Shown here: in pieces, positions 52,750 to 60,683 of the stretch
Position numbering within the stretch: position 1 is the first letter of the stretch
Layout of the letters: the number at the start of each line of letters is the position of its first letter
DNA from: an uncultured Holdemanella sp.
Lineage (GTDB): Bacteria > Bacillota_I > Bacilli_A > Erysipelotrichales > Erysipelotrichaceae
Assembly: GCA_900754615.1 (NCBI GenBank)
Contig: CAAEDN010000059.1
Coordinates: forward strand, 6,505 to 70,504
DNA length: 64,000 nucleotides
Direction of reading: 5' to 3'
Program-made: the position numbers and the translations under genes
Notes under the pieces: model-generated
The model's database searches: none
Seen by the model: only the letters and a program-made list of their open reading frames with translations
What the model was told of the DNA's origin: nothing

Positions 52750-53094
52750 ATGGTAAAAGTATATATTAATAAAGATTCAGAAAATAACATTACATCTATT
52801 AATTCAGAAATCTTCTTATCAGAAGAAGAAATGTCAACTATGACAGAGATTGACAAAGGGAAAGGCGATAAATGCGCTCATGCTCAAGGCCTATATCTAG
52901 AAAAAGGATTAGTAGACGAACATGGAAGATATAACTATAAATATGTGGATAGCAAAGTGGTTGAGGTTGCAGAAGAAGATAAACCTAAAGTTGTTGATCC
53001 AGAGCAGAAAGCAACAGCACAGGATAAAATTGAAGCGCAGGTCATGTATACAGCACTAATGACAGATACACTTCTAGAAGGAAGCGAGGCTTAG
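52750..53094 (+). CDS. Phage tail hypothetical protein
   Basis: This acidic 114-residue protein has an N-terminal strand region (VKVYINKDSENNITSINSEIF) as in small fibre accessory proteins, and it ends in a helix. It lies directly before the XkdX gene. Function unknown. Confidence 0.6.
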   Translation: MVKVYINKDSENNITSINSEIFLSEEEMSTMTEIDKGKGDKCAHAQGLYLEKGLVDEHGRYNYKYVDSKVVEVAEEDKPKVVDPEQKATAQDKIEAQVMYTALMTDTLLEGSEA

Positions 53095-53097
53095 TCT

Positions 53098-53223
53098 ATG
53101 TTTGAAAAAATCAAAAGATTTTATGATCTAAAACTATATACTGATAAACAGGTAAGAAAATTCTGTGAAAAAGGAATCATTACAGCTGATCAGTATAAAA
53201 AAATCACTGGTGAAAATTATTAA
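53098..53223 (+). CDS. XkdX family protein
   Basis: The protein has 41 residues: FEKIKRFYDLKLYTDKQVRKFC then GIITADQYKKITGENY. This is the XkdX family, small proteins always placed before the holin in many Gram-positive phages. Function unknown. Confidence 0.82.
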   Translation: MFEKIKRFYDLKLYTDKQVRKFCEKGIITADQYKKITGENY

Positions 53224-53250
53224 AAAGGCTAGAATATCTAGCCTTTTTAT
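53222..53250 (+). terminator. Terminator before the lysis genes
   Basis: AAAAAGGCTAGA and TCTAGCCTTTTT form a 12-bp stem with loop ATA, and the stem continues as the T-run. It would separate tail and lysis transcripts, or attenuate. Confidence 0.78.
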
Positions 53251-53271
53251 ATATGACATAGGAGAAAATAA

Positions 53272-53715
53272 ATGAAAGCTTTTACAAGTTACTACAACAA
53301 TGTATGTGGTGCAATTATTGCATTACTAACACTTATCTTTGGTGAACACTGGTTCTTGTTCGCCATTTTTTTATTATTAAACGTAATCGACTGGATTACA
53401 GGTTGGATGAAGTCAAATATCAATCATAAAACCAATAGCAGTAAAGGATGGACCGGAGTTCTGAAAAAGCTAGGATACTGGTTAATGATTGTATTCGCTT
53501 TTGCAATTTCGGCTTGGTTTATCGAAATCGGCAAAACAATCGGAGTTGATCTAACACTAACAACTCTATTAGGATGGTTCGTCTTAGCTTCCTTGACCGT
53601 CAATGAAGCAAGATCAATTATTGAGAACTTTGTTGAAGCGGGATATGACGTTCCAAAAATTCTAATCAAAGGATTAGAAGTAGCTGACAAGAAAATCAAT
53701 CAGGAAGAGATTTAA
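53272..53715 (+). CDS. Phage holin
   Basis: The protein has 147 residues with about three or four hydrophobic segments (near 12-30, 30-45, 68-88, 95-112). LLNVIDWITGWMKSN and KKLGYWLMIVFAFAISAWF match the Cph1/toxin-secretion phage holin family. It makes holes for the endolysin encoded directly downstream. GGAG precedes the ATG. Confidence 0.9.
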   Translation: MKAFTSYYNNVCGAIIALLTLIFGEHWFLFAIFLLLNVIDWITGWMKSNINHKTNSSKGWTGVLKKLGYWLMIVFAFAISAWFIEIGKTIGVDLTLTTLLGWFVLASLTVNEARSIIENFVEAGYDVPKILIKGLEVADKKINQEEI

Positions 53716-53717
53716 TT

Positions 53718-55568
53718 ATGAACTACTTCACAAAAGATGACTTTAAAAAAGAATGGTTAGGCAAATCATCTGGACTAGGCGGATACTACAATCAGTGTGT
53801 AACTCTTTTCAAAGAGTTTTTAAAGAAAGCTGGATATCCAAACCCTGGAAGAGCGATTGGAGGTTCTGGAGGAGCACGCGAAATTTGGTATCGAAGAGAT
53901 TTACTTGGATATGTTGATTATTTTAATTTCGAACAAATTGGCCACCCTGGAGATTGGTTTATTTGGGATTCAGTTTATGGTTGGTACAAAGGAATCTATT
54001 ATGGCCATGTAGCGATGTTGATTAAAGACAATGGTAACGGAACAGGACAGTTTCTAGGGATGAATCAAGGAACTAACTTGTCTCCTGCGAATATTCAAAC
54101 ATTGACTTACAATGGATCATGTGGGGTGTTGCATTACAAAGGCTATAGTAATCCTACAAGCGGTTCAGGAATTACAGTGTTTAATGCAGCCAATTTAGTT
54201 GCAGAACACGCTATTGCTACTTTAACTGTTGATTCAGTTGCAATTCGTGAAGGTAGTCCAACAGGAAATGTATTGAAGCGAGTAAATAAAGGATATCAGT
54301 TTGAATACTATTACAAAGTCGTAGCTAATGGCCATAGATGGGTGGTTAATAAAGACAAGACTCAACTCATGGCAATCTCAGGAAGCGAAGTTCAAGGAAA
54401 AGACACGTGGGCCACTTTCAGTGCAATAGAAGATGATGCTAATCCAAGTGATACAATTGAACTTGTACAAGAAGATGGTGTAGCTACGTTCACTGTAGAT
54501 GGCATTAGAGCGCGTTACGACTCGCCAACTGGCAATGTATGCAAAATATACAACAGCGGAGATAAAATCAGATATTATTGGAAGTATATTGGCAACGGCC
54601 ATCGTTATGTAGTTTATAAAGATGGTGATAAAAAAGTATTTGTGGCAGTGTCTGCTACAGAAGATAAGAGCAAGATGTGGGCAACATTTACTGTACCAGA
54701 AGAAGAAAAGAAGGAAGAATCGAAGCCTTCTGCATCCGAGACTTCTAAGCCAACTACAACAGATTACACTAAGAATGTCAAAGGATACGGAATCGATTTG
54801 TCGGAGCACAATGGTTCGGACATAGATTTGTCGCAGTATGACTTTGTGGTTTTGCGTTCGAACTGGTGGACAACTGAAGATAAGAAGTTTGAATATTTTG
54901 CGAATAAATGCGAAGAGTTGAATATTCCTTATGGTGTATATTGTTATGATTATTGCGGTGATGAAGCAACCGCACTTGAGCAAGCCAAGTATACACATGA
55001 ATTAATTAAAAGTAGAAATATCCAACTTGGTGTTTGGATGGATATGGAAGACTCCAGCACGAAACCTGGAGAACCAGGATGGAAGGAACAAAACGGATTG
55101 CTGACAAAAGAACATTGTTCGATGGTCTGCAAAGTATTCTGTGATTATTTCAAATCACAAGGTTATTACACTGGTGTTTATACATCTAGATCATGGATCG
55201 GACAATATGTAGATACAGACTATCCTTTGTGGATTGCAGCATGGAATCAGGATGATGGTAATGTCAATTCAGACAATTCAGATATTGCAGTTATACATCA
55301 ATACACTTCGAATCCATTTGACAAAGATGTAATCTATCATGATATTGACTTCTACAAGTCTGATCCAAAGAGTGACGAGCCTAAAAAAGACGATCCTAAA
55401 AAGGATGAAAATGGTTCAAATACCGGAAAAGATGACTCAAAAAACGATAAAAACGATGAAAATAGTTCAGATTCTGTCAAAAATGACACAATTAATGTAT
55501 CTGGAATCAACAAATTGATTGAATTGTTGTTGAAAATCGTCGAAAAGATTTTTAAATTATTCAAATAA
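53718..55568 (+). CDS. Modular endolysin: CHAP, two SH3-like, GH25
   Basis: The protein has 616 residues. CHAP domain at about 1-150 (YYNQCVTLFKEF Cys27, YYGHVAML His). Two tandem SH3-like repeats near 170-240 and 255-325 (VAIREGSPTGNVLK and IRARYDSPTGNVCK). GH25 muramidase near 352-555 (GIDLSEHNG, GVWMDMEDS acidic pair). An Asp/Lys/Asn-rich linker and an amphipathic 20-residue end (INKLIELLLKIVEKIFKLF) follow. It cuts both peptide and glycan bonds after holin action. It is long for a phage endolysin, and the amphipathic end could target membrane. Confidence 0.93.
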   Translation: MNYFTKDDFKKEWLGKSSGLGGYYNQCVTLFKEFLKKAGYPNPGRAIGGSGGAREIWYRRDLLGYVDYFNFEQIGHPGDWFIWDSVYGWYKGIYYGHVAMLIKDNGNGTGQFLGMNQGTNLSPANIQTLTYNGSCGVLHYKGYSNPTSGSGITVFNAANLVAEHAIATLTVDSVAIREGSPTGNVLKRVNKGYQFEYYYKVVANGHRWVVNKDKTQLMAISGSEVQGKDTWATFSAIEDDANPSDTIELVQEDGVATFTVDGIRARYDSPTGNVCKIYNSGDKIRYYWKYIGNGHRYVVYKDGDKKVFVAVSATEDKSKMWATFTVPEEEKKEESKPSASETSKPTTTDYTKNVKGYGIDLSEHNGSDIDLSQYDFVVLRSNWWTTEDKKFEYFANKCEELNIPYGVYCYDYCGDEATALEQAKYTHELIKSRNIQLGVWMDMEDSSTKPGEPGWKEQNGLLTKEHCSMVCKVFCDYFKSQGYYTGVYTSRSWIGQYVDTDYPLWIAAWNQDDGNVNSDNSDIAVIHQYTSNPFDKDVIYHDIDFYKSDPKSDEPKKDDPKKDENGSNTGKDDSKNDKNDENSSDSVKNDTINVSGINKLIELLLKIVEKIFKLFK

Positions 55569-55575
55569 CGCAAAA

Positions 55576-55608
55576 AAGGGCCGATTTTATTGTGGCCCTT
55601 CTTTTTTT
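55576..55608. terminator. Convergent terminator after endolysin
   Basis: AAGGGCC and GGCCCTT pair around an 11-nt loop, with an A-run before and a T-run after, so it can stop transcription from both sides. Confidence 0.8.
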
Positions 55609-55613
55609 ATGCA

Positions 55614-56177
55614 TTAATCTAAATCAATTCCGTAGTAATTTTCAAACGAACAATTCTGATAAACTTCATTAGCTTCATCCCAGTCTTTGCAGAAGTACTC
55701 GCCATACATTTTAACGTGTTTTCCATATCCAACTTCGATGGCAATATATCCGTTGATTTTGTGATTGTCATCAGAACCGAATTCATCATGAATTTCTTTA
55801 TCATTACTTGTACATTCGTATGATCCATTAACTTCAGTATAGATTTCACATGTATTTAATTCACAGATTCTATCTTCAACATCTGAAGCTTTTCCAAAAT
55901 ATCCTTTGAATTTTCCAAAATCATCATAATCTTTTAATTCCTGGATGAATCGGCTAAAATAAGCTTCGTCTTGATTCATTTTATCGATACTAAACATATC
56001 TAGTCCATCCAATGCGTTGGCTTTCTCAATTGTTTGATTCATTGCGTCTCTAATAACATCCGCTTGAGATACTCCTAAAGCTTTGCAAGCTTGTTTAAAT
56101 TCTTCGGCAAAATCATTTTTGAATCTAGCAGAAATAATTGTCATTTTTTCTTTGTTGTACTTATCTTGGGGTCTCAT
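55614..56177 (-). CDS. Accessory phage protein with ribbon-helix-helix-like start
   Basis: The protein has 187 residues. TIISARFKNDFAEEFKQACKALGVSQADVIRDAMNQTI (about 13-50) has a ribbon-helix-helix pattern, suggesting DNA binding. The rest is acidic with Cys and aromatic residues. AAAGGAG precedes the ATG. It is the last gene of a minus-strand unit at the right prophage end, a usual place for lysogen-expressed genes. Function unknown. Confidence 0.68.
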   Translation of the reverse strand: MRPQDKYNKEKMTIISARFKNDFAEEFKQACKALGVSQADVIRDAMNQTIEKANALDGLDMFSIDKMNQDEAYFSRFIQELKDYDDFGKFKGYFGKASDVEDRICELNTCEIYTEVNGSYECTSNDKEIHDEFGSDDNHKINGYIAIEVGYGKHVKMYGEYFCKDWDEANEVYQNCSFENYYGIDLD

Positions 56178-56178
56178 G

Positions 56179-56265
56179 TTATTCTCCTTTGTGTTTTAAA
56201 TACATTGCATAAATGAATTTTGCAATTCCAATTGCGATAAAAAATATTCCTAATTTTACTAGCAT
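56179..56265 (-). CDS. Tiny hydrophobic peptide
   Basis: This 28-residue frame (KLGIFFIAIGIAKFIYAMYL then KHKGE) has a single membrane helix with a positive end, as in type I toxin-like peptides. It ends just before the next gene's ribosome site. It has no clear ribosome site, so support is weak. Confidence 0.38.
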   Translation of the reverse strand: MLVKLGIFFIAIGIAKFIYAMYLKHKGE

Positions 56266-56304
56266 AATATACGATGAATAAGTTATAATGAGTTAGGGGA
56301 GAAG

Positions 56305-56415
56305 CTATGTAAGCTTCTCGATAATCAATAAGATTAACCCAACTGCTAAGTCCAAGATTGATTGTATGATTAGAGACGTCCAATCGATTTTGGATTTTTT
56401 AAATTTCTTATTCAT
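56305..56415 (-). CDS. Tiny membrane peptide, lysogen unit
   Basis: The 36-residue peptide has a basic start (NKKFKKSKIDW) and one hydrophobic helix (SLIIQSILDLAVGLILLII). TAAGGAGGAAAGG is a very strong ribosome site. A consensus promoter TTGCAT-17-TATAAT lies upstream, and a GAGAAGC/GCTTCTC hairpin overlaps the stop. It resembles type I toxin or small holin-like peptides, but I cannot assign a family. Confidence 0.6.
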   Translation of the reverse strand: MNKKFKKSKIDWTSLIIQSILDLAVGLILLIIEKLT

Positions 56416-56437
56416 AACCTTTCCTCCTTACATATAT

Positions 56438-56466
56438 ATTATAGCATACTACTAGCATATATGCAA
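56438..56466 (-). promoter_or_regulatory. Promoter of the right-end minus-strand unit
   Basis: On the minus strand TTGCAT, 17 nt and TATAAT precede the strong ribosome site of the 36-residue peptide. GCATA repeats on both sides could be regulator sites. Confidence 0.65.
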
Positions 56467-56663
56467 GCATAAGTAATACTTTTCTTATGCCTTTTTTGGA
56501 TTAAATACCGAAGGACTTAGCTTTGGGAAACTTTTCAAAAATTAAGATATCGTTTATATCTTGATTACATCTTAAAAGGAATGGATTCTATTAAACATTA
56601 TTAATTTTCATGAATTCTACACCTATATTTAAAGCACAAATTAATGTTATAAACGCATTATCT
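56467..56663. other. Prophage right end without genes
   Basis: This AT-rich stretch of about 200 bp lies between the accessory promoter and the right att core. No coding frame with a ribosome site is visible. Integrase arm sites may lie here, but none can be identified by eye. Confidence 0.4.
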
Positions 56664-56683
56664 TTCTACGAAAAATTTACGAA
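56664..56683 (+). repeat. Right prophage attachment core (att)
   Basis: Exact copy of the 20-bp core at 20748-20767. The next codons, AAC then TAA, match the sense of the LRR end (AAT then TAA at the left). The LRR gene's probable original terminator follows 27 bp later. Confidence 0.85.
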
Positions 56684-56710
56684 CTAAATTAAGATACAAT
56701 ATAACAATCT

Positions 56711-56740
56711 GATCCTGAGGTGATTTTCAGGATCTTTTAT
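56711..56740 (+). terminator. Probable original terminator of the LRR gene
   Basis: GATCCTGA and TCAGGATC form an 8-bp stem followed by TTTTATTTT. It lies just after the right att core, where the LRR gene would have ended before phage insertion. Confidence 0.75.
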
Positions 56741-56764
56741 TTTAATTTACATAATACATAGTAC

Positions 56765-56793
56765 TTGACAATCTAAGGTAGCATGTATATCAT
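56765..56793 (+). promoter_or_regulatory. Promoter of the flavodoxin-PadR operon
   Basis: Perfect TTGACA, 17 nt and TATCAT lie before GAGAGGTGAT. PadR autoregulation is usual in this family, but no dyad is clear. Confidence 0.7.
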
Positions 56794-56813
56794 AATAGTC
56801 GAGAGGTGATAGT

Positions 56814-57230
56814 ATGCAACCTAGAGCAGTTATTTATTGTTCTAAGCACGGTGCAACCAAAGAATATGCACAATGCCTAGGTAAGAAATATAATTTACCT
56901 GTGATTTCCGTTGATCATATTTCAGGATATACTTTTCAGAACATTCCTGTCTATTTTTGTGGATGGATTCGCAATGGAAAAATCGTAGGTTTAAATAAAG
57001 CTTCCAAACTATTTATGTGTGTAAAAGTCATTGGTTTAGGTTCTATTGAATATAATGAGGCATATGAAATGAAGCTAAGATACAAAAATAGGATTCGAAA
57101 TGAGGAGTTTAAATATGTACAGTCTATTCATGGATTATCATTATCCGTGATAGAGAAACTGTATATAGAAATGTTTCAACCATCTTTGATAGGAAAGCAT
57201 AAAGGTGAAGTGCATGAATACTCAGTTTAA
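56814..57230 (+). CDS. Flavodoxin-like domain protein
   Basis: The protein has 138 residues. VIYCSKHGATKEYAQCLGKKYNLPVISVDHI fits the FMN-binding start of flavodoxin-like proteins (phosphate loop SKHGATKEYA), similar to HemG-type domains. Electron transfer is likely; the partner is unknown. It overlaps the padR gene. Confidence 0.72.
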   Translation: MQPRAVIYCSKHGATKEYAQCLGKKYNLPVISVDHISGYTFQNIPVYFCGWIRNGKIVGLNKASKLFMCVKVIGLGSIEYNEAYEMKLRYKNRIRNEEFKYVQSIHGLSLSVIEKLYIEMFQPSLIGKHKGEVHEYSV

Positions 57231-57528
57231 AAAGGGTGTTTTAGAACTGATTGTTTTAAAGGCAATTGTGGCAGATGATCTATATGGGTATCAATTGGTT
57301 TCTAAAATCAATGAGGTAATACAAGTCAATGAAGGTACGATTTATCCTTTGTTGAAGCGATTGTCCAACGATCATTTATTAGAATCGTATTTAAAGGAAT
57401 CTACGGAGGGTCCACCAAGAAAGTATTATCATATTACAAGTCTTGGACTTGAAAGATATGCAGCTTTATTAGCTGAGTGGACAGATTTTTCATGTAGTGT
57501 AAATACCTATTTGAAAGGAGAAGAGTAA
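57214..57528 (+). CDS. PadR family transcription regulator
   Basis: The protein has 104 residues with a winged helix: FKKGVLELIVLKAIVADDLYGYQLVSKIN, NEGTIYPLLKRL, and PPRKYYHITSLGLERYAAL. PadR proteins repress nearby membrane or stress genes. It precedes a DUF1700 gene by 1 bp, the standard pair. Confidence 0.9.
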   Translation: MNTQFKKGVLELIVLKAIVADDLYGYQLVSKINEVIQVNEGTIYPLLKRLSNDHLLESYLKESTEGPPRKYYHITSLGLERYAALLAEWTDFSCSVNTYLKGEE

Positions 57529-57529
57529 A

Positions 57530-58417
57530 ATGTTAAAAAAAGAGTTTCTGGACATTTTAAATCAAAAATTATCCTTGATAAGTGATAAAGAAAGGGAAGA
57601 TATCTTGTTAGAATATGGTACTTATATTGATGATAAGATGACAAGTGGCGTATCTGAAGAAGAGGCTGTTGCAGGCTTTGGCGATGTGGATGAGCTTGTT
57701 AAAGATATCTTAGATGCTTATAAGATCAATACGGATTCTATGGATACATTATCAAACAAGGCAGACAAAACAATCGACAAAATATATATAAAGGTAGAGG
57801 AATTATTTTCAAAGGTGGGTAATTTTTCGATGAACGAAATTTTTCACATCTTATTTGACGCCTTTGTACTTATATTGATTTTATTGATTGGAAAAGTAAT
57901 TGTGGTTGATATACTATGCCAGTTAATACTATCAATGATTTTTTCTTTCGTAGCAGGATTCTATATGATAACAGAATTTATGTTAAGCTTATGTCGCATT
58001 CTGTATTTGTGTATAGCTATTTATTTCTTTGTGAAGGTCATGGCCAAAAGAGTGGATCGCTATCGTTTTCACGCACATAATGTCGGTGTGATGGATGATA
58101 TTAAAGAGACTTGGAATGATAATATCAAGGCAAATGATTTACCACCAACTCCAAATCGTCCTTTATATCATGAAAGAAAATCACATTCTGTTGAATCCGA
58201 TGTATTAAAAGTGATTTTAGTATTAGCTATGATACCTGTGGCTTGTATATTGATTGGAAGTAGCATAGGGTTAGTGGTTATGATCTATGTAAGTGCAGTA
58301 TATGCCACAACAAGTATCGGAATCTATTGTATGGATATTGCCTTTGTACTAGGCAGCCTAGCTATTTTATTGATGTTATTTCATGCGTGGCCAAAGAAGG
58401 TGGATGTTCATGCGTAA
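57530..58417 (+). CDS. DUF1700 (HAAS-type) membrane protein
   Basis: The protein has 295 residues. The N-terminal helical part (KEFLDILNQKLSLISDKEREDILLEYGTYIDDKMTSGVSEEEAVAGFG) is the HAAS/DUF1700 domain. About four to six membrane segments follow from residue 108. It normally partners PadR in envelope-stress signalling. AAAGGAGAAG precedes the ATG. Confidence 0.85.
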   Translation: MLKKEFLDILNQKLSLISDKEREDILLEYGTYIDDKMTSGVSEEEAVAGFGDVDELVKDILDAYKINTDSMDTLSNKADKTIDKIYIKVEELFSKVGNFSMNEIFHILFDAFVLILILLIGKVIVVDILCQLILSMIFSFVAGFYMITEFMLSLCRILYLCIAIYFFVKVMAKRVDRYRFHAHNVGVMDDIKETWNDNIKANDLPPTPNRPLYHERKSHSVESDVLKVILVLAMIPVACILIGSSIGLVVMIYVSAVYATTSIGIYCMDIAFVLGSLAILLMLFHAWPKKVDVHA

Positions 58418-58880
58418 ATTAGGTGCATTATTAATAGTATCCATCTTGTTGTTTGTGGTGGGTGCAGGAACATTTATTTATGAATTATCTCAGATTCAAC
58501 CAAATAAAATTGATTTGTCTAAAGAAACACATACTATGACAACTACAATGCAAGATCAATGTCGCTTATATACAAAGACATATTTAAGCTCCGTTGGAGA
58601 TGTGCATGTTGTGGTAGATGAAATGGCAGAAGATGATAAATTGCCAGATAATTCATTGGTGATCACATATCCTAAAATGCTTCATGTTGTACAAGACGAG
58701 GATGAATTGGATTTACAGATGGATGATTATACGATGTCACATGATCTTCAAACGATATTTGATACGTTTAGAACAAAAAGTTATGATGAGTACTGCGCGG
58801 ATGATGACGAAATTCATGTAAGTATTCGTTATGGTAAGGGTTTAAAGGATAAAATCACGTTGGTAGATGACTACTATTAA
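58410..58880 (+). CDS. Membrane-anchored hypothetical protein of PadR operon
   Basis: The protein has 156 residues with one N-terminal membrane segment (LGALLIVSILLFVVGAGTFIYEL) and an acidic exterior domain rich in Asp. It may be a short DUF4097-like partner, which often follows PadR-DUF1700. The ATG overlaps the DUF1700 stop. Confidence 0.65.
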   Translation: MRKLGALLIVSILLFVVGAGTFIYELSQIQPNKIDLSKETHTMTTTMQDQCRLYTKTYLSSVGDVHVVVDEMAEDDKLPDNSLVITYPKMLHVVQDEDELDLQMDDYTMSHDLQTIFDTFRTKSYDEYCADDDEIHVSIRYGKGLKDKITLVDDYY

Positions 58881-58906
58881 GAAACAGGAATACTGTTTCT
58901 TTTTGA
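58879..58906 (+). terminator. Terminator of the PadR operon
   Basis: AAGAAACAG and CTGTTTCTT form a 9-bp stem with loop GAATA, followed by TTTG. Confidence 0.75.
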
Positions 58907-58934
58907 TTTTTAACAAGTGTGTTAAAATACTTGT

Positions 58935-59075
58935 ATGAAAAATAACAAAGATTGGAATCGTTTATTAAAAATGATTCTTGTTGAAAATAAAAAGAAATCG
59001 AATACACGAACAGATTTTAAAAAGAGTAAAGTGACAAACACACCTTTACATAGAAGGCGGGATGTGAAAAAATGA
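58935..59075 (+). CDS. Small basic protein before aarF-like gene
   Basis: This 46-residue frame is rich in Lys, Arg and Asn (WNRLLKMILVENKKKS, then LHRRRDVKK). Its stop overlaps the next ATG (ATGA). No ribosome site is seen. TAAAAT ends only 6 bp before the ATG, which would give an almost leaderless mRNA. Function unknown. Confidence 0.5.
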   Translation: MKNNKDWNRLLKMILVENKKKSNTRTDFKKSKVTNTPLHRRRDVKK

Positions 59076-60667
59076 GTGATTCAAATACGATGTCAACAAG
59101 GGCTAGATTTGCGCAGATTGTCTCTATATTAAGGAAGCATCATATTCAAAAGGGAATGGATCCTGTTAAGTTTCGAATGATTCTTGAAGATTTAGGGCCT
59201 ACTTTTGTCAAAATTGGACAAATTATGTCAACAAGACAGGATTTGTTTTCACAACGCTATTGTAAAGAATTAATGAAGCTTCGCTCACAAGCAAATCCTA
59301 TGCCTTTTTCGACAGTGCAGGAAATTATTGAAGAAACTTATGGAGATTTATTTCAAGAAGACTTTGAAAGTATTGATGAAGTTTGTCTAGGCTCTGCTTC
59401 TATTGCTCAGGTACATGCAGCGACTTTGAAGACAAAAGAAAGAGTCGTTTTGAAAATTCAACGACCTAGAATTTATGAATGGATGGAACGTGATGTTGCC
59501 CTTCTTAGAAAGGCTGTTAAAATATTGAATCTATCTGATATCGTATCAAGTGTTGTTGACTTGAATATGGTAATTGATGAATTTTGGTATACGGCTCAAC
59601 AAGAAATGGATTTTACGATAGAAGCACAGTTCGCAAAACGATTTAAAAAGGAATATGCGGATTGTAAATTCATTGATGCGCCTAAAATTTATGATGAATA
59701 TACAAGAAAGAATATTCTTGTGATGGAATATGTAGATGGAATTGAAATCGATGATTCAAACCGATTGGACAAGCTTGGCTATGATCGTAGTGAAATTGCC
59801 GATAAGCTAGCTTTTAACTATATTTCACAAATTATAGAAAATGGCTTTTTTCATGCAGACCCACATTCAGGAAATTTAAGAATTCGTGATGAACAAATCA
59901 TATGGATCGATTTTGGCATGATGGGTACTCTGGATGGGAATGAAAGAGAAATCATGAAGCAGGCAGTAAGAGCTATTGCACTAAGAGATACCCAAAAACT
60001 AGTCGACTGCATATTGATGATTGGGGATTGTAAAAAAGAAATTGATTATACTGCATTTTGTAATGATATGGATAAGTTTGTGAACCAATATTTGAGTGTT
60101 CCTTATGCTGAAATTGATATCGCAAAATTGGTACAGGATATGTTTTCAATTTGTCATGTCTATTCTATTTCATTGCCTAAAGGAATTAGTATGTTGGCAC
60201 GTTCCATGATGACAATCGAAGGAACATTAACTGCCTTAGACCCAAATATGAATACGATGAAGATTGCATTAAGTCATAAGTCGAGTTTAACGAAAGTGGA
60301 TTGGGAGAAGGAAATTAAATCAGGTTTTAAACGAAGTGTTGATGCTTTATCTCATTCAATTGATATTCCGGTACAGGCAAGTGATGTTTTAAAAATGATT
60401 CAAAGAGGACAAATCAAAGTGAATCTAAACTTGATGGGATCGCAGGCCCCATTAGCTAAAATTGACCAAATGGTAAATCGCATTATTGTATGTGTGTTGA
60501 TTGCAGCTTTAGTCGTTGGTTCAAGTTTGATTTGTACGACAAAGATGAAGCCAACCATCATGGGAATACCGGCCATAGGTTTTCTTGGATATATTATTGC
60601 GATTGGTATGAGTGTATGGTTGTTTTTCAAAATGTTATTTTTGCATAGAAGGAATAAATCATTTTAA
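59072..60667 (+). CDS. AarF/UbiB/ABC1-family atypical kinase
   Basis: The protein has 531 residues. FVKIGQIMSTRQDLF (KxGQ motif), GSASIAQVHAATL (Ala-rich loop), VVLKIQRP lysine, MDFTIEAQ, GFFHADPHSGNL and IWIDFGMMG are all present. Two C-terminal membrane helices follow (about 467-490, 500-520). Family members support lipid or quinone metabolism as atypical ATPases; in bacteria without ubiquinone the substrate is unknown. AGGCGG precedes the start. Confidence 0.9.
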   Translation: MSDSNTMSTRARFAQIVSILRKHHIQKGMDPVKFRMILEDLGPTFVKIGQIMSTRQDLFSQRYCKELMKLRSQANPMPFSTVQEIIEETYGDLFQEDFESIDEVCLGSASIAQVHAATLKTKERVVLKIQRPRIYEWMERDVALLRKAVKILNLSDIVSSVVDLNMVIDEFWYTAQQEMDFTIEAQFAKRFKKEYADCKFIDAPKIYDEYTRKNILVMEYVDGIEIDDSNRLDKLGYDRSEIADKLAFNYISQIIENGFFHADPHSGNLRIRDEQIIWIDFGMMGTLDGNEREIMKQAVRAIALRDTQKLVDCILMIGDCKKEIDYTAFCNDMDKFVNQYLSVPYAEIDIAKLVQDMFSICHVYSISLPKGISMLARSMMTIEGTLTALDPNMNTMKIALSHKSSLTKVDWEKEIKSGFKRSVDALSHSIDIPVQASDVLKMIQRGQIKVNLNLMGSQAPLAKIDQMVNRIIVCVLIAALVVGSSLICTTKMKPTIMGIPAIGFLGYIIAIGMSVWLFFKMLFLHRRNKSF

Positions 60668-60683
60668 AAGAGGGATATAAAAT

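Larger units (their letters stand above)
20748..56683. mobile_element. HK97-type siphoviral prophage, about 36 kb
   Basis: The block is bounded by exact 20-bp repeats. It contains in order: integrase, lysogeny module with divergent repressor/cro, replication genes, small-gene cluster, HNH and terminase, portal, protease, capsid, neck, tail, baseplate/fibres, holin, endolysin and an accessory unit. All structural and lysis genes needed are open, so the phage looks intact by inspection. The order and families (P27 small terminase, HK97 portal/protease/capsid, long-tail tape measure) indicate a tailed phage with a long non-contractile tail. Confidence 0.93.

Noticed and set aside
54378..54998. 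206-codon open frame on the minus strand
   Set aside because: It lies fully inside the endolysin gene on the opposite strand, has no ribosome site, and its composition is that of an antisense shadow.
56174..56383. 69-codon minus-strand frame at the right prophage end
   Set aside because: It runs across the hairpin and the strong 36-residue gene in another frame and has no ribosome site. The 36-residue frame is better supported.
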